A stretch of 64,000 bases of DNA. It comes from CBDBCU01 sp965242615 (lineage in GTDB: Bacteria > Chloroflexota > Dehalococcoidia > Lucifugimonadales > UBA3495). How positions within the stretch are numbered: position 1 is the first letter of the stretch; the number at the start of each line of letters is the position of its first letter. The notes beneath the pieces were generated by a model that was not told where the DNA came from, did not search any database, and saw only the letters and a program-made list of their open reading frames with translations. A program made the position numbers and the translations under genes. Positions 39,438 to 48,195 of this stretch are shown piece after piece. The DNA is taken from assembly GCA_965242615.1 (NCBI GenBank), contig CBDESR010000004.1:1-64000 (forward strand), in the 5' to 3' direction.

Positions 39438-39656
39438 CTACTTGAACCGGTAGGTTATCCGACCCCGGCTCAAATCATAGGGCGAAAGCTCCACCAGCAC
39501 CCGGTCGCCCGGCAGCACCCGGATAAAGTGCATCCGTATTTTCCCGGACACATGGGCCAGTACCTGGTGGTCATTGGGCAGTTCCACCCGGAACATCCCG
39601 TTGGGCAGGGCCTCGGTTACTTTGGCCTCTACCTCGATGGCTTCCTTTTTCGGCAT
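39438..39656 (-). CDS. infA: Translation initiation factor IF-1
   Basis: 72 residues, standard. MPKKEAIEVEAKVTEALPNGMFRVEL and LAHVSGKIRMHFIRVLPGDRVLVELSPYDLSRGRITYR give the OB fold. It occupies the A site during initiation. Confidence 0.97.
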   Translation of the reverse strand: MPKKEAIEVEAKVTEALPNGMFRVELPNDHQVLAHVSGKIRMHFIRVLPGDRVLVELSPYDLSRGRITYRFK

Positions 39657-39731
39657 AAATCTCCTTGCAGCGGTTGGCTCCGGTCAAGGTCTGAAACCGG
39701 CGGCGGCTGAACGCCGCCCGGTTCCGTCGGA

Positions 39732-40580
39732 CTAACTATGCTTGGTCAAAATCTCCGGCCCGTCCTCGGTAATGGCAATGGTATGCTCAAAATGGGCCGA
39801 CAAGGAACCGTCGGCGGTTACTACCGTCCACTGGTCATCCAGAATCCGGGTATGCCAATCGCCCACATTCAGCATCGGCTCAATGGCAATGCACATCCCC
39901 GCGCGGAGCAGTTGCCCCCGGCCCGGCTGCCCGTAGTTAGGCACCTGCGGATCCTCGTGCAGGAAGCGACCGATGCCATGCCCCACAAACTCCCGCACTA
40001 TGCTATAGCCCCGGCCTTCCCCGTAGGTCTGCACCGCCGCGCCAATGTCGCCAATGCGATTGCCCGGCTGAGCGGCCTGAATGCCCTGCTCCAGGCTGAG
40101 CCGGGTAGCCTCCATCAATTCAATGGCTTCCGCGCTCACTTCCCCGGCCGCTACCGACACGGCGGCGTCGCCGATAAATCCGTCGATGGTCGCGCCCACA
40201 TCCATTTTGATGATGTCCCCTTCCTTCAGCGTCCGCTTGCCAGGGATGCCGTGGACGATTTCCTCGTTCACCGAGGCGCAGATGGAGCCGGGAAAGCCCT
40301 GGTAGCCCTTGAAAGCGGGTTTGGCCCCGTGCCGGATGATTTCCTGGTACGCGATGTTGTCCAGCTCCCGGGTAGTGATGCCTGGCTCCACCGACCGCTT
40401 CAGCAAGGTCAGCGTTGCGCCTACAACCGCTCCGGCCCGGCGCATCGCTTCCATCTCCGCCGCTGACTTGATGGTAATGCCGCCGGTGTAGGTGGACGGC
40501 GAGTTGGAGGCCGTTTCTTTTCTCTGCTTGCGGTTCATCTTGTCTATTTTACTCCCAATTGGTGTAATTGCAACCGGCAT
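39732..40580 (-). CDS. map: Methionine aminopeptidase type I
   Basis: 282 residues. The five metal ligands are visible: Asp in KMDVGATIDGFIGDAAVS (two), His in VGHGIGRFLHEDPQVPN, Glu in AIEPM and Glu in TIAITEDGPEILT. The start at 40580 overlaps the adk stop (TAATG), suggesting coupled translation; it gives about 30 residues of basic N-terminal extension. Met15 (40538) is the alternative start. It removes the initiator Met. Confidence 0.95.
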   Translation of the reverse strand: MPVAITPIGSKIDKMNRKQRKETASNSPSTYTGGITIKSAAEMEAMRRAGAVVGATLTLLKRSVEPGITTRELDNIAYQEIIRHGAKPAFKGYQGFPGSICASVNEEIVHGIPGKRTLKEGDIIKMDVGATIDGFIGDAAVSVAAGEVSAEAIELMEATRLSLEQGIQAAQPGNRIGDIGAAVQTYGEGRGYSIVREFVGHGIGRFLHEDPQVPNYGQPGRGQLLRAGMCIAIEPMLNVGDWHTRILDDQWTVVTADGSLSAHFEHTIAITEDGPEILTKHS

Positions 40581-41245
40581 TAGCCGTCAATATCGGCAAA
40601 GCTCAAATTCAATGCGGCCAAAGCCAGCCGATTGATTGCCGCCACCGGGCCGACCCCGGATATTTCAGTCAGCAGTCCCCGTTCCCGGTAAAAGTCCAGC
40701 ACCGGGGCCGTTTCCCGCCGATAAACTGCGATGCGCTGCTGCACCGCTTCCGCCCGGTCATCCTCCCGTTGGTACAATTCCCCGCCGCACTGGCCGCAGG
40801 ATGGCGGGTTGACCGCCGCTGCGCCCGCCACATTGTCCGGGGCTTGACACTGGCGGCAGACGAACCGTCCGCTCAACCGCCGCACCAGTTCCGCCTCCGG
40901 AACGCTGATATAGACTACCGTATCCAACCCCCGGGATTTTTCCGCCAAAGCGTCGGCCAGGGCTTGCGCCTGGTCGGTAGTCCGGGGAAACCCGTCCAAG
41001 ATAAACCCCTGTTCCGGCGCGAACTCCAGCGCCTTGTCCAAGACAATCCCGATGACCACTTCGTCCGGCACCAACGCCCCCCGGTTCATATACTCGGCCG
41101 CCTGCAACCCCAGTTCGGTTTTCTGCTGCAAATGGTAGCGGAACAGATCTCCCGAACTGAGATGGGGAATATCCAGTTGTTCCTTGAGCAGTTGGGCCTG
41201 GGTGCCTTTGCCGGCTCCCGGCGGCCCGAACAGCGCTAACCGCAA
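40580..41245 (-). CDS. adk: Adenylate kinase
   Basis: 221 residues from the TTG at 41245, which gives the family-like start LRLALFGPPGAGKGTQA; no ATG is available, and a TTG 12 bases upstream is the alternative. P-loop GPPGAGKGT, GFILDGFPRTTDQA and a zinc-type LID (CRQC...CGQC) are present. The longer open frame runs into secY and is not real. It is between secY and map, as in many bacteria. Confidence 0.95.
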   Translation of the reverse strand: MRLALFGPPGAGKGTQAQLLKEQLDIPHLSSGDLFRYHLQQKTELGLQAAEYMNRGALVPDEVVIGIVLDKALEFAPEQGFILDGFPRTTDQAQALADALAEKSRGLDTVVYISVPEAELVRRLSGRFVCRQCQAPDNVAGAAAVNPPSCGQCGGELYQREDDRAEAVQQRIAVYRRETAPVLDFYRERGLLTEISGVGPVAAINRLALAALNLSFADIDG

Positions 41246-41259
41246 CGACGACGCCAAGG

Positions 41260-42588
41260 CTATCTCAAAAATCCTTCGTAGTTTCGCATCAGCAACTGCG
41301 CCTCCAGCTGCCGCAGGGTATCCAGTCCCACCCCGACCATAATCAGCAGGCTGGTACTGCTCAATTGGATGGCTTGCACATTGGTAACCAGCGATGCCAG
41401 GTAAGGCACTATGGCGACAAAGCCCAGGAACAAAGCCCCGCCGGTGGTAATCCGCACGATAACCCGGTTCAGGTAATCCTGCGTCGGCTGTCCCGGCCGT
41501 ATGCCTAGCACAAAGCCGCCGTTGCGCTGCAAGTTTTCCGCCAGGTTCTGCTGCTGAAACACCACCAGCGTGTAAAAGAAGGTGAATATCACCACCAGCA
41601 CGAACACCATAATCCAATAGACAAAGGAACTGGGGTTGAACAAGTCGGCAAAGAACCGGGCAATGTCCCCCATCACGCCGGTGTTAGTGGCAAAGTAAGT
41701 GGCAATGGTGCCGGGCAGGATGACGATGGAAAAGGCAAAAATCAGGGGGATCATTCCCGCCGAGTTAATCCGCAGCGGAATATAAGTCCCGCCGCTCTGC
41801 CGGTACATTCGCCCGCCCCGGAAAATGCTGCGTCCGTACTGCACCGGTATGCGCCGGTGCGCCTCGTTGAACACCACAATCAGCGCGATTATCAGCACCC
41901 CGATAATCACGAAAAACCCGATGCCCAGAATATCCTGCCGGTCGAGGAATCCCTGGGTAATCAGGCCGGGAAAGCCGGCCACAATACCGGCAAAGATAAT
42001 CAGCGATATGCCGTTGCCGATGCCCCGCTCCGTTATCAGCTCACCCAGCCAGACCAGAAACATCGTGCCGGCGGTCATCGAGATAATCGCCGCCGTAGTA
42101 GGCAGCAAAGCGTCTCCGCTGAAACCCACATTGGTCAGCACATTGCTTTGCTGCAACAGCACCAGTTGCCCGAACCCTTGCGCCAGGGCAATCGGCACCG
42201 TCATCCAGTGGACGATGCGGTTGATCTTGGCCCGCCCGGCTTCCCCTTCCCGGGACATCTGCTGCAACTGCGGTACGACCGGGGTCAGCAGCTGCATCAC
42301 GATGGATGCCGTAATGTAGGGAAAGACCCCCAGGGCCACAATGCTCATTCGGCTCAGCGCGCCGCCGCTGAACAGGTCGAGAAAGCCCAGCAGCTGGTTA
42401 TTCTCGAACAGGTTGTTCAGCTGGACGGTGTCAATGCCCGGAATGGGAATGTGCGACACAAAGCGATAAATCGCCAGCATCCCCAGGGTGAACAGGATTT
42501 TAGACCTCAAGTCGGGCAGACTAAAGGCGTCAATGGCGGCCTGGATCAGCCGCGGCCACCGTCCCCCTTGCGCTTCCGTCGAAATCAT
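41260..42588 (-). CDS. secY: Preprotein translocase subunit SecY
   Basis: 442 residues with about ten membrane segments. DLRSKILFTLGMLAIYRFVSHIPIPGID, GGALSRMSIVALGVFPYITASI (plug and TM2 region) and the C-terminal LMRNYEGFLR are typical. It is the channel for protein export. It starts 6 bases after rplO. Confidence 0.97.
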   Translation of the reverse strand: MISTEAQGGRWPRLIQAAIDAFSLPDLRSKILFTLGMLAIYRFVSHIPIPGIDTVQLNNLFENNQLLGFLDLFSGGALSRMSIVALGVFPYITASIVMQLLTPVVPQLQQMSREGEAGRAKINRIVHWMTVPIALAQGFGQLVLLQQSNVLTNVGFSGDALLPTTAAIISMTAGTMFLVWLGELITERGIGNGISLIIFAGIVAGFPGLITQGFLDRQDILGIGFFVIIGVLIIALIVVFNEAHRRIPVQYGRSIFRGGRMYRQSGGTYIPLRINSAGMIPLIFAFSIVILPGTIATYFATNTGVMGDIARFFADLFNPSSFVYWIMVFVLVVIFTFFYTLVVFQQQNLAENLQRNGGFVLGIRPGQPTQDYLNRVIVRITTGGALFLGFVAIVPYLASLVTNVQAIQLSSTSLLIMVGVGLDTLRQLEAQLLMRNYEGFLR

Positions 42589-42594
42589 AAAGGG

Positions 42595-43038
42595 CTACAG
42601 TTCCTCCGCCGTTCCCCCGGCCGCCTCAATTTTGGCCCGGGCCGAACGGGTGAACTTGTGGGCGGCTACGGTCAGGGCTTGCCCCATTTCCCCGTTGCCC
42701 AGAACTTTCACCGGAAACTTTCGGGTGGACAGGATGCCCCGCTGGTAAAGCAAATCCGGCGTAATGCGCTCCCCGGCGTCAAAGGCCGCCAAATCCTCCA
42801 CCTTGACCAGGGAAAAGCGGGTCTTGAACTTGTTGTTGAACCCCCGCTTCATCGGCAGACCCTTAATCAGCGGCAACTGACCGCCCTCGAAACCGGGGCG
42901 GATGCGGTAGCCGGAGCGGGACTTCTGCCCCTTCATCCCCCGGCCGCCGTAGCTGCCCTGGCCGGCGGCATCGCCCCGACCGACCCGCTTGCGGGCCTTG
43001 CGCGCCCCCGGCGACGGGATTATCTGGTGTTCCATCAT
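42595..43038 (-). CDS. rplO: 50S ribosomal protein L15
   Basis: 147 residues. RVGRGDAAGQGSYGGRGMKGQKSRSG is the basic N-terminal extension; GFEGGQLPLIKGLPMKRGF is the conserved core. The start MMEHQIIPSPGARK is slightly unusual. Confidence 0.96.
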   Translation of the reverse strand: MMEHQIIPSPGARKARKRVGRGDAAGQGSYGGRGMKGQKSRSGYRIRPGFEGGQLPLIKGLPMKRGFNNKFKTRFSLVKVEDLAAFDAGERITPDLLYQRGILSTRKFPVKVLGNGEMGQALTVAAHKFTRSARAKIEAAGGTAEEL

Positions 43039-43150
43039 AACGGGTTGTCGCTCCTGGCTGTTTTGTCCCCGGAAAGGCCGCTTGATTGTCCCGGCGGCCT
43101 TTTCCGGGAAAGAGTGTTCCCTGGTTATGCGGCCGCCGGCCGCGCCGCCG

Positions 43151-43339
43151 CTAACCCTCGGCTACTTCCTCCACCGTAACCAAATGGGCAACCTTGTTCA
43201 CCATCCCCCGGATGGTCGGAGTGTCGCCCACGGTAACGGTGTGATGCAAGCGGCGCAAGCCTAAGGCTTGAACTACCTTGCGCTGGTTCTGCGGCTTGCC
43301 GATATAACTCTTGGTCCAGGTAATTTTCAGTTGGGCCAT
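43151..43339 (-). CDS. rpmD: 50S ribosomal protein L30
   Basis: 62 residues. LKITWTKSYIGKPQNQRKVVQALGLRRLHHTVTVGDTPTIRGMVNKVAHLV covers the whole fold. It is followed by a 112-base gap before rplO, the second longest within the cluster (after rpsL-rpsG). Confidence 0.96.
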   Translation of the reverse strand: MAQLKITWTKSYIGKPQNQRKVVQALGLRRLHHTVTVGDTPTIRGMVNKVAHLVTVEEVAEG

Positions 43340-43380
43340 TGCTGCACCTTGTCCCTTTCCCGGCCGAATCCGGCCGCCGG

Positions 43381-44034
43381 CTACGCTTGGGGCTGCCGGG
43401 CCGGAGCCGGTCGCGGCGGCAGCGGTCGGGCTGGTGCCGGTCGGGCTTGCCCGGGGCGGCCTTGCTGTCGCGGCGGCAGCGGGCGCGGCGGCCGGGCTTG
43501 TTGCTGGTAATGCTGCCGGTCCGCCAATCGCCGGGCCACTTCCACTTGCGGATCCCGCAGCCGCCGCAGGGCTTCCAGCGTAGCCTGCACCGTGTTAATG
43601 GGATTGCGGGAACCCAGAGACTTGCCCACCACATCCCGTACGCCGCCCAATTCCAGAATGGCCCGCATCGCCCCGGCGGCGATAATGCCGGTGCCTTCCG
43701 GAGCCGGCTTGATTACCACAATCGAAGCTCCCACCTTAACGGTGATTTCGTGGGGAATAGTGCTGCCCTTAATCGGGATTTTCACCAATTCCCGGCGGGC
43801 GATGGCATTGCCCTTCCGCACCGCGTCGGGGATGACCAAAGCCTTGCCCATTCCCGCGCCGACGCTGCCCATTCCGTCGCCCACCACCACCAGCGCATTA
43901 AAGCGCAGCCGGCGGCCGCCTTTAACTACCTTGGCGATGCGGCGGGTATAAACCACCCGCTCCGAAAACCCGCCCGGATCTTCCACCTCCCGGGGCGGAC
44001 GCTGCGGTCGGGGCCGGTTTGCCGTACTAACCAT
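43381..44034 (-). CDS. rpsE: 30S ribosomal protein S5 with Pro/Arg/Gln-rich tail
   Basis: 217 residues, longer than the usual 165-175. The core has RVVYTRRIAKVVKGGRRLRFNALVVVGDGMGSVGAGMGKA and GIIAAGAMRAILELGGVRDVVGKSLGS. After about residue 170 comes a low-complexity tail (QQQARPPRPLPPRQQGRPGQARP...). The start overlaps the rplR stop by one base (TAATG). Confidence 0.96.
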   Translation of the reverse strand: MVSTANRPRPQRPPREVEDPGGFSERVVYTRRIAKVVKGGRRLRFNALVVVGDGMGSVGAGMGKALVIPDAVRKGNAIARRELVKIPIKGSTIPHEITVKVGASIVVIKPAPEGTGIIAAGAMRAILELGGVRDVVGKSLGSRNPINTVQATLEALRRLRDPQVEVARRLADRQHYQQQARPPRPLPPRQQGRPGQARPAPARPLPPRPAPARQPQA

Positions 44035-44402
44035 TAAAACTTGAGACCTCCCTCCCGGGCGGCTTCGGCCAAAGCCTTCACCCGTCCGTGATACTTGTAG
44101 CCGCCCCGGTCGAACACCACCCGGCTGATGCCCTGCGCCAAGGCCCGCTGCGCCAGCAGGTTACCCACTGCCGTGGCCAATGCCGTCTTGGGCCGGATTT
44201 CCCCCCCGGCTTCCTTGACCGCTTCCTGACTGGAGGCGGCTACCAGCGTTTTGCCGCCGGCATCGTCAATTATCTGGGCGTAGATGAACCGCAGGCTGCG
44301 AAACACGCACAGCCGGGGTTGTTCCGGGCGTCCCGACACCTTCTTGCGTACCCGCCGGTGTCGGACATTCCTCAACTTGCGGGCGTCTCTGTCTTTGGGC
44401 AT
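44034..44402 (-). CDS. rplR: 50S ribosomal protein L18
   Basis: 122 residues. RHRRVRKKVSGRPEQPRLCVFRSLRFIYAQIIDDAGGKTL and VVFDRGGYKYHGRVKALAEAAREGGLKF are diagnostic. It binds 5S rRNA. Confidence 0.97.
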   Translation of the reverse strand: MPKDRDARKLRNVRHRRVRKKVSGRPEQPRLCVFRSLRFIYAQIIDDAGGKTLVAASSQEAVKEAGGEIRPKTALATAVGNLLAQRALAQGISRVVFDRGGYKYHGRVKALAEAAREGGLKF

Positions 44403-44474
44403 CTCTTACCAAAATCTCCGGTTCTGCTGGTATCCCCGGAGCCAGCGGCTAACCGCCGCTCCGGGGCCGGTTTG

Positions 44475-45065
44475 CTAGGACTTGCGGGCCGCCGCCTTGC
44501 CCGGCTTGAAGTGCAACACTTCCCCCTGGTAGCGGATGCCCTTTTCCTTGTAAGCATTGGGCGGACGCACCTTCCGCACCTGCGCGGCCAGTTCCCCCAC
44601 CTTCTGCTTGTCAATGCCGCGCACGTGCACCCGGTTATTCCCTTCCACTTCCATAGTTACCCCTGCCTGGGGCTGAATCTCGACCGGATGGCTGTAGCCC
44701 ACGCTCAGGGTAATCCCTTCCCCGGTCTGCTGTACCCGGTAGCCGACGCCCATCAATTCCAGCGTCTTGGTATAGCCTTCGGTTACGCCGACGATGGCAT
44801 TGGCAATCAGGCTGCGGGTCAAACCGTGCAGGGAATGGTGAAACTTCCGCTCCGAAACCCGTTCCACCAGCACCTCCCCATCCTCGACCCGAACCTTCAC
44901 CTCCGGGTGGTAGTTCTGGGTCAAAACGCCGCGCGGCCCCGTGACCGTTACGCCGCCGTAGTTGACCTGCACCTCCACCCCCTCCGGGATGGGAATGGGC
45001 TTGCGGCCGATGCGGGAAAGGGTGCGCCCCTCCCGTTCCTCTCGTGCGTTCACGCTACCAGACAT
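44475..45065 (-). CDS. rplF: 50S ribosomal protein L6
   Basis: 196 residues from the ATG at 45065, overlapping the rpsH stop by 11 bases (a GTG at 45053 is the alternative). The family start SRIGRKPIPIPEGVEV is preceded by about 16 extra residues (MSGSVNAREEREGRTL), because the usual Met is CTT-coded Leu here. GVGYRVQQ and the C-terminal RVRGIDKQKVGELAAQVRKVRPPNAYKEKGIRY are intact. Confidence 0.95.
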   Translation of the reverse strand: MSGSVNAREEREGRTLSRIGRKPIPIPEGVEVQVNYGGVTVTGPRGVLTQNYHPEVKVRVEDGEVLVERVSERKFHHSLHGLTRSLIANAIVGVTEGYTKTLELMGVGYRVQQTGEGITLSVGYSHPVEIQPQAGVTMEVEGNNRVHVRGIDKQKVGELAAQVRKVRPPNAYKEKGIRYQGEVLHFKPGKAAARKS

Positions 45066-45453
45066 AACAGAGCAGTTCCCCCCCAATACCGAGTCGCCAG
45101 GCTTGCCGGCCGGTCATCAACCCTTTGGAAGTGGAGACAATGGCAATCCCCAAGCCGCCGTACACCCGGGGAATCTCCCCCTTGCCCACATACAGCCGCA
45201 ACCCCGGCTTGCTGACCCGTTTCAAGCCGGTGATGACCGGCTCCCGTCCGGGCCGATAAGCCAGATGCAGCCGCAGGTTCGCAAACCGCTGGCCCCGGGG
45301 TATATCGTAGTCCCGGATGTAGCCCTGCTCCTTCAGGATGTCGGCAATGGCCGACTTCAGCTTGGAATGCGGCACTAGCACCGTGTCGTGGTGCATCTGT
45401 ACCCCGTTCCGAATCCGGGTGAGCATATCCGCTACCGGGTCGTTGACTGGCAT
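45055..45453 (-). CDS. rpsH: 30S ribosomal protein S8
   Basis: 132 residues. NDPVADMLTRIRNGVQMHHDTVLVPHSKLKSAIADILKEQGYI and STSKGLMTGRQAWRLGIGGELLCYVW are diagnostic. It binds the central domain of 16S rRNA. Confidence 0.97.
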   Translation of the reverse strand: MPVNDPVADMLTRIRNGVQMHHDTVLVPHSKLKSAIADILKEQGYIRDYDIPRGQRFANLRLHLAYRPGREPVITGLKRVSKPGLRLYVGKGEIPRVYGGLGIAIVSTSKGLMTGRQAWRLGIGGELLCYVW

Positions 45454-45511
45454 GGTCAGTTATTCTCCCGTCCTCAATGGCAATGTGCTCGGCGCCGCTG
45501 CCGCCGCGTCC

Positions 45512-45697
45512 TTACCAGCTGGCCTTGCGAATGCCCGGCAGTTCGCCGGTCAGGGCCATCTGGCGGAAACAGATGCGGCAGATTCCGAAGTAACGAATGT
45601 AGGCCCGCGGCCGCCCGCAGCGGTGACACCGGTTGTACTTCCGCCCGGGATACTTCGGTTCCCGCAGCCACTTCTGAATCATCGATTTCTTAGCCAA
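45512..45697 (-). CDS. rpsN: 30S ribosomal protein S14 type Z
   Basis: 61 residues, the short zinc-binding form. Cys24, Cys27, Cys40 and Cys43 (CHRCGRPRAYIRYFGICRIC) hold zinc. The end RQMALTGELPGIRKASW is standard. Confidence 0.97.
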   Translation of the reverse strand: MAKKSMIQKWLREPKYPGRKYNRCHRCGRPRAYIRYFGICRICFRQMALTGELPGIRKASW

Positions 45698-45725
45698 AGC
45701 CTTCCCTCAGCCTCTCTTGGCCGGC

Positions 45726-46403
45726 TTAACCGGCCTGGTTCTGCCGCACAAAGGGCATCCCGAACAGTTCCAGCAGCCGCGCCGACTCGGCATCGTTCCG
45801 GGCCGAAGTGATGATGCTGACCTGCAACCCCCGGAACCGGTCAATCTGATTGTAGTCGATTTCCGGGAAAATAATCTGTTCCCGGAGGCCAATGGAAAAA
45901 TTGCCCCGGCCGTCAAACCCCCGCCGGGAAATTCCCCGAAAGTCCCGAATCCGCGGCAGAGCCGTATTCACCAGCCGATCCAGAAAATGGTACATCCGGG
46001 GGCCGCGCAGGGTTACACAAGTGCCGATGGGATTTCCGGCCCGCAGCTTGAACCCGGCAATCGACTTGCGCGCCCGGGTGATTATCGGCTTCTGCCCGGT
46101 GATGGTCGCCAAGTCCCGGGTCGCGCTCTCCATCGCCCGCCCGTTGGTCAACGCCTCGCCCAAGCCGATATTCACCACGATTTTCTCCACCCGCGGCACC
46201 CGCATCGTGTTGGCGAACCCGAACTCCGTCATCATCGCCGGCACAATCTCGTTGCGGTACACATCCCGCAACCGGGGGTAAGGCGGCCCGCTCTCCGCCG
46301 CCGCGGACCGACCGCCGCTACGCCGGGCCCGGGACTGCTGCCGGGCCGGCCGGTCACTGGCCGCCGCCGTCTGTTCCTCTACCCCTTGGTTATCGGGCAT
46401 CAT
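45726..46403 (-). CDS. rplE: 50S ribosomal protein L5 with N-terminal extension
   Basis: 225 residues (usual about 180). About 40 extra residues rich in Gln, Ala, Arg and Ser precede PRLRDVYRNEIVPAMMTEFG. The core has RVEKIVVNIGLGEA, GFKLRAGNPIGTCVTLRG and FPEIDYNQIDRFRGLQVSIITSA. The start (ATG at 46403, with a second ATG following) overlaps the rplX stop by 14 bases. It binds 5S rRNA. Confidence 0.95.
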   Translation of the reverse strand: MMPDNQGVEEQTAAASDRPARQQSRARRSGGRSAAAESGPPYPRLRDVYRNEIVPAMMTEFGFANTMRVPRVEKIVVNIGLGEALTNGRAMESATRDLATITGQKPIITRARKSIAGFKLRAGNPIGTCVTLRGPRMYHFLDRLVNTALPRIRDFRGISRRGFDGRGNFSIGLREQIIFPEIDYNQIDRFRGLQVSIITSARNDAESARLLELFGMPFVRQNQAG

Positions 46404-46710
46404 CAATCACTTCCTCGCACTTGGGGCAGCCCCGCACCCGCGCCCCGGTTTCCAGTTGCACCGACCGCGGCTTAGTGGTCTGGCTGCACTTGTTGCAAAT
46501 CAACATCACATTGGAAATGTGAATGGGCGCTTCCCGCTGGATCCGGCCGGCCTGGCGCAAACCGGGACGCGGCTTCACATGACGGGTAATCATATTTACC
46601 CCTTCCACCACGACCCGCTGGTCGGCAATCAACTGGCGGTCCACCCGCCCGGTCTTGCCTTTGTCCTTGCCGGCGATAACCAGCACCATATCCCCCCGAC
46701 GAATGTTCAT
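46390..46710 (-). CDS. rplX: 50S ribosomal protein L24
   Basis: 106 residues. The KOW start NIRRGDMVLVIAGKDKGKTGRV and the C-terminal zinc-ribbon-like CNKC...CPKCEEVID are typical. The start overlaps the rplN stop (TAATG). Confidence 0.97.
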   Translation of the reverse strand: MNIRRGDMVLVIAGKDKGKTGRVDRQLIADQRVVVEGVNMITRHVKPRPGLRQAGRIQREAPIHISNVMLICNKCSQTTKPRSVQLETGARVRGCPKCEEVIDDAR

Positions 46711-47078
46711 TACACCACCTCCGGCGCCAGGGACACAATCCGCATAAACCCCTTGTCCCGCAACTCCCGGGCCACCGGCCCGAAAATCCGGGTGCCGCGC
46801 GGCATCAGGTTGTCTTGGATGATGACGGCGGCGTTGTCATCAAACTTAATGTAAGTCCCGTCGGTCCGCAGCAGGGCTTGCGCCTGCCGCACCACTACCG
46901 CCTTGACCACCGTCCCTTTCCGCACCGGGGAATTGGGCGCCGCCTCCCGCACCGTGCAGACAATTACATCGCCCACCTTGGCGTACTTGCGCTTGCTGGC
47001 CCCGGGGATATTGATGAGCCGGATGAGCTTCGCCCCGCTGTTGTCGGCTACATTCAGCCGGGTATAGGTCTGAATCAT
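46710..47078 (-). CDS. rplN: 50S ribosomal protein L14
   Basis: 122 residues. MIQTYTRLNVADNSGAKLIRLINI and GTRIFGPVARELRDKGFMRIVSLAPEVV are diagnostic. Confidence 0.98.
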   Translation of the reverse strand: MIQTYTRLNVADNSGAKLIRLINIPGASKRKYAKVGDVIVCTVREAAPNSPVRKGTVVKAVVVRQAQALLRTDGTYIKFDDNAAVIIQDNLMPRGTRIFGPVARELRDKGFMRIVSLAPEVV

Positions 47079-47080
47079 CG

Positions 47081-47548
47081 TTAAGCGTCCTTTGCCTCCC
47101 CGGCCTCAGCAGCCGGTTCCGCCGCTGCCGCTTCAACCTCGGCCACGACCGGGGCATCCTCGACCGCGGCCGAAACCGCCGCCGCTTCCCCGTCATCCCC
47201 TTCCGCGGCTACCGCCTCCGGGCTGTCCCCTTCCTCATCCCCGGCAATGGCGGCGTCCAAATCCGTCTCCAGCTCAATGGGCTGCACCTCGGCCACCTGC
47301 CGCCGGTGCAGGATTTCCAGCAGCCGCCAGTGCTTCGTCTTGGAAATGGGCCGGGTTTCCTGAATCCGCACCGTGTCCCCCACCTGGCACTGGTTCAGCG
47401 GATCGTGGACATAAAACCGCGTTACCCGCCGCATCGGCTTGCGGTACAAACGATGCCGCTGTTTCCAGACCATTTCCACTACGGCGGTTTGCTCCATACT
47501 GGTGCGAACCACCGCGCCGGTGCGAACCTTTCGCATCTCTTTAGCCAT
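47081..47548 (-). CDS. rpsQ: 30S ribosomal protein S17 with long acidic tail
   Basis: 155 residues, about twice the usual 80-90. Residues 1-85 are normal S17 (RTGAVVRTSMEQTAVVEM, RRVTRFYVHDP, QVGDTVRIQETRPISKTKHWRL). The rest is an Ala/Glu/Val/Asp-rich low-complexity tail (EAAAVSAAVEDAPVVAEVEA...). The frame is kept to 2 bases before rplN, so the tail is genuine. Confidence 0.96.
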   Translation of the reverse strand: MAKEMRKVRTGAVVRTSMEQTAVVEMVWKQRHRLYRKPMRRVTRFYVHDPLNQCQVGDTVRIQETRPISKTKHWRLLEILHRRQVAEVQPIELETDLDAAIAGDEEGDSPEAVAAEGDDGEAAAVSAAVEDAPVVAEVEAAAAEPAAEAGEAKDA

Positions 47549-47550
47549 AG

Positions 47551-47748
47551 CTAATTCACCGTCAAGTTCCGTTCCCGCAACACCGTTAGCAGGCGGGCAA
47601 TGTCTTTCCGCGTCTTGCGCGGCTCATTGGTGTCAGTCAGTTGGTTGGTCGCCGCCCGAAAGCGCAGGTTCATCAACTCCCGGTAAGTCTTGCTCAACTC
47701 GTCCGTCAACTGCTGATCGCTCAGCGACCGGATTTCCTGGATTTGCAT
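47551..47748 (-). CDS. rpmC: 50S ribosomal protein L29
   Basis: 65 residues. IRSLSDQQLTDELSKTYRELMNLRFRAATNQLTDTNEPRKTRKDIARLLTVLRER covers the helical hairpin. Confidence 0.97.
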   Translation of the reverse strand: MQIQEIRSLSDQQLTDELSKTYRELMNLRFRAATNQLTDTNEPRKTRKDIARLLTVLRERNLTVN

Positions 47749-47763
47749 AACGCCCCTTCTCCC

Positions 47764-48195
47764 CTAGCTGCCCAAGCTGGCCGCCACCTGATCCCGCTGC
47801 ACCGTCTTGGTCGGGATCGGCAGCTTGTGGGAGGCCAGACGCAACGCCTCGACCGCCTGATTGCCCGGCACCCCGCCCACCTCGAACAGGATACGCCCCG
47901 GCTTCACCACCGCTACCCAGTGGTCATTGGCCGCCTTGCCGCCACCCATCCGGACCTCCGCCGGCTTCTTGCTAATCGGCTTGTCCGGAAAAACCCGAAT
48001 CCAGACCTGCCCGCCCCGCTGCAAGTGCCGGGTAATGGCAATCCGCGCCGACTCAATCTGCCGCGCCGTAATCCACTCGCAGCCCATGGCCTTCAGCCCA
48101 TACTCTCCGAAGTGGACGCTGTTGCCGCTGGTTGCCATCCCCTTGCGGCGGCCGCGCCCCATCTTGCGGAACTTGGTTCGCCTAGGTTGCAGCAT
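47764..48195 (-). CDS. rplP: 50S ribosomal protein L16
   Basis: 143 residues from the ATG at 48195 (MLQPRRTKFRKMGRGRRKG), overlapping the rpsC stop by 14 bases. GEYGLKAMGCEWITARQIESARIAITRHLQRGGQVWIRVFPDKPISKKP and GRILFEVGGV are conserved. It lies near the A site. Confidence 0.97.
   Translation of the reverse strand: MLQPRRTKFRKMGRGRRKGMATSGNSVHFGEYGLKAMGCEWITARQIESARIAITRHLQRGGQVWIRVFPDKPISKKPAEVRMGGGKAANDHWVAVVKPGRILFEVGGVPGNQAVEALRLASHKLPIPTKTVQRDQVAASLGS

Noticed and set aside
41246..41617. 124-residue N-terminal extension of adenylate kinase
   Set aside because: It overlaps secY in another frame and does not resemble any kinase.
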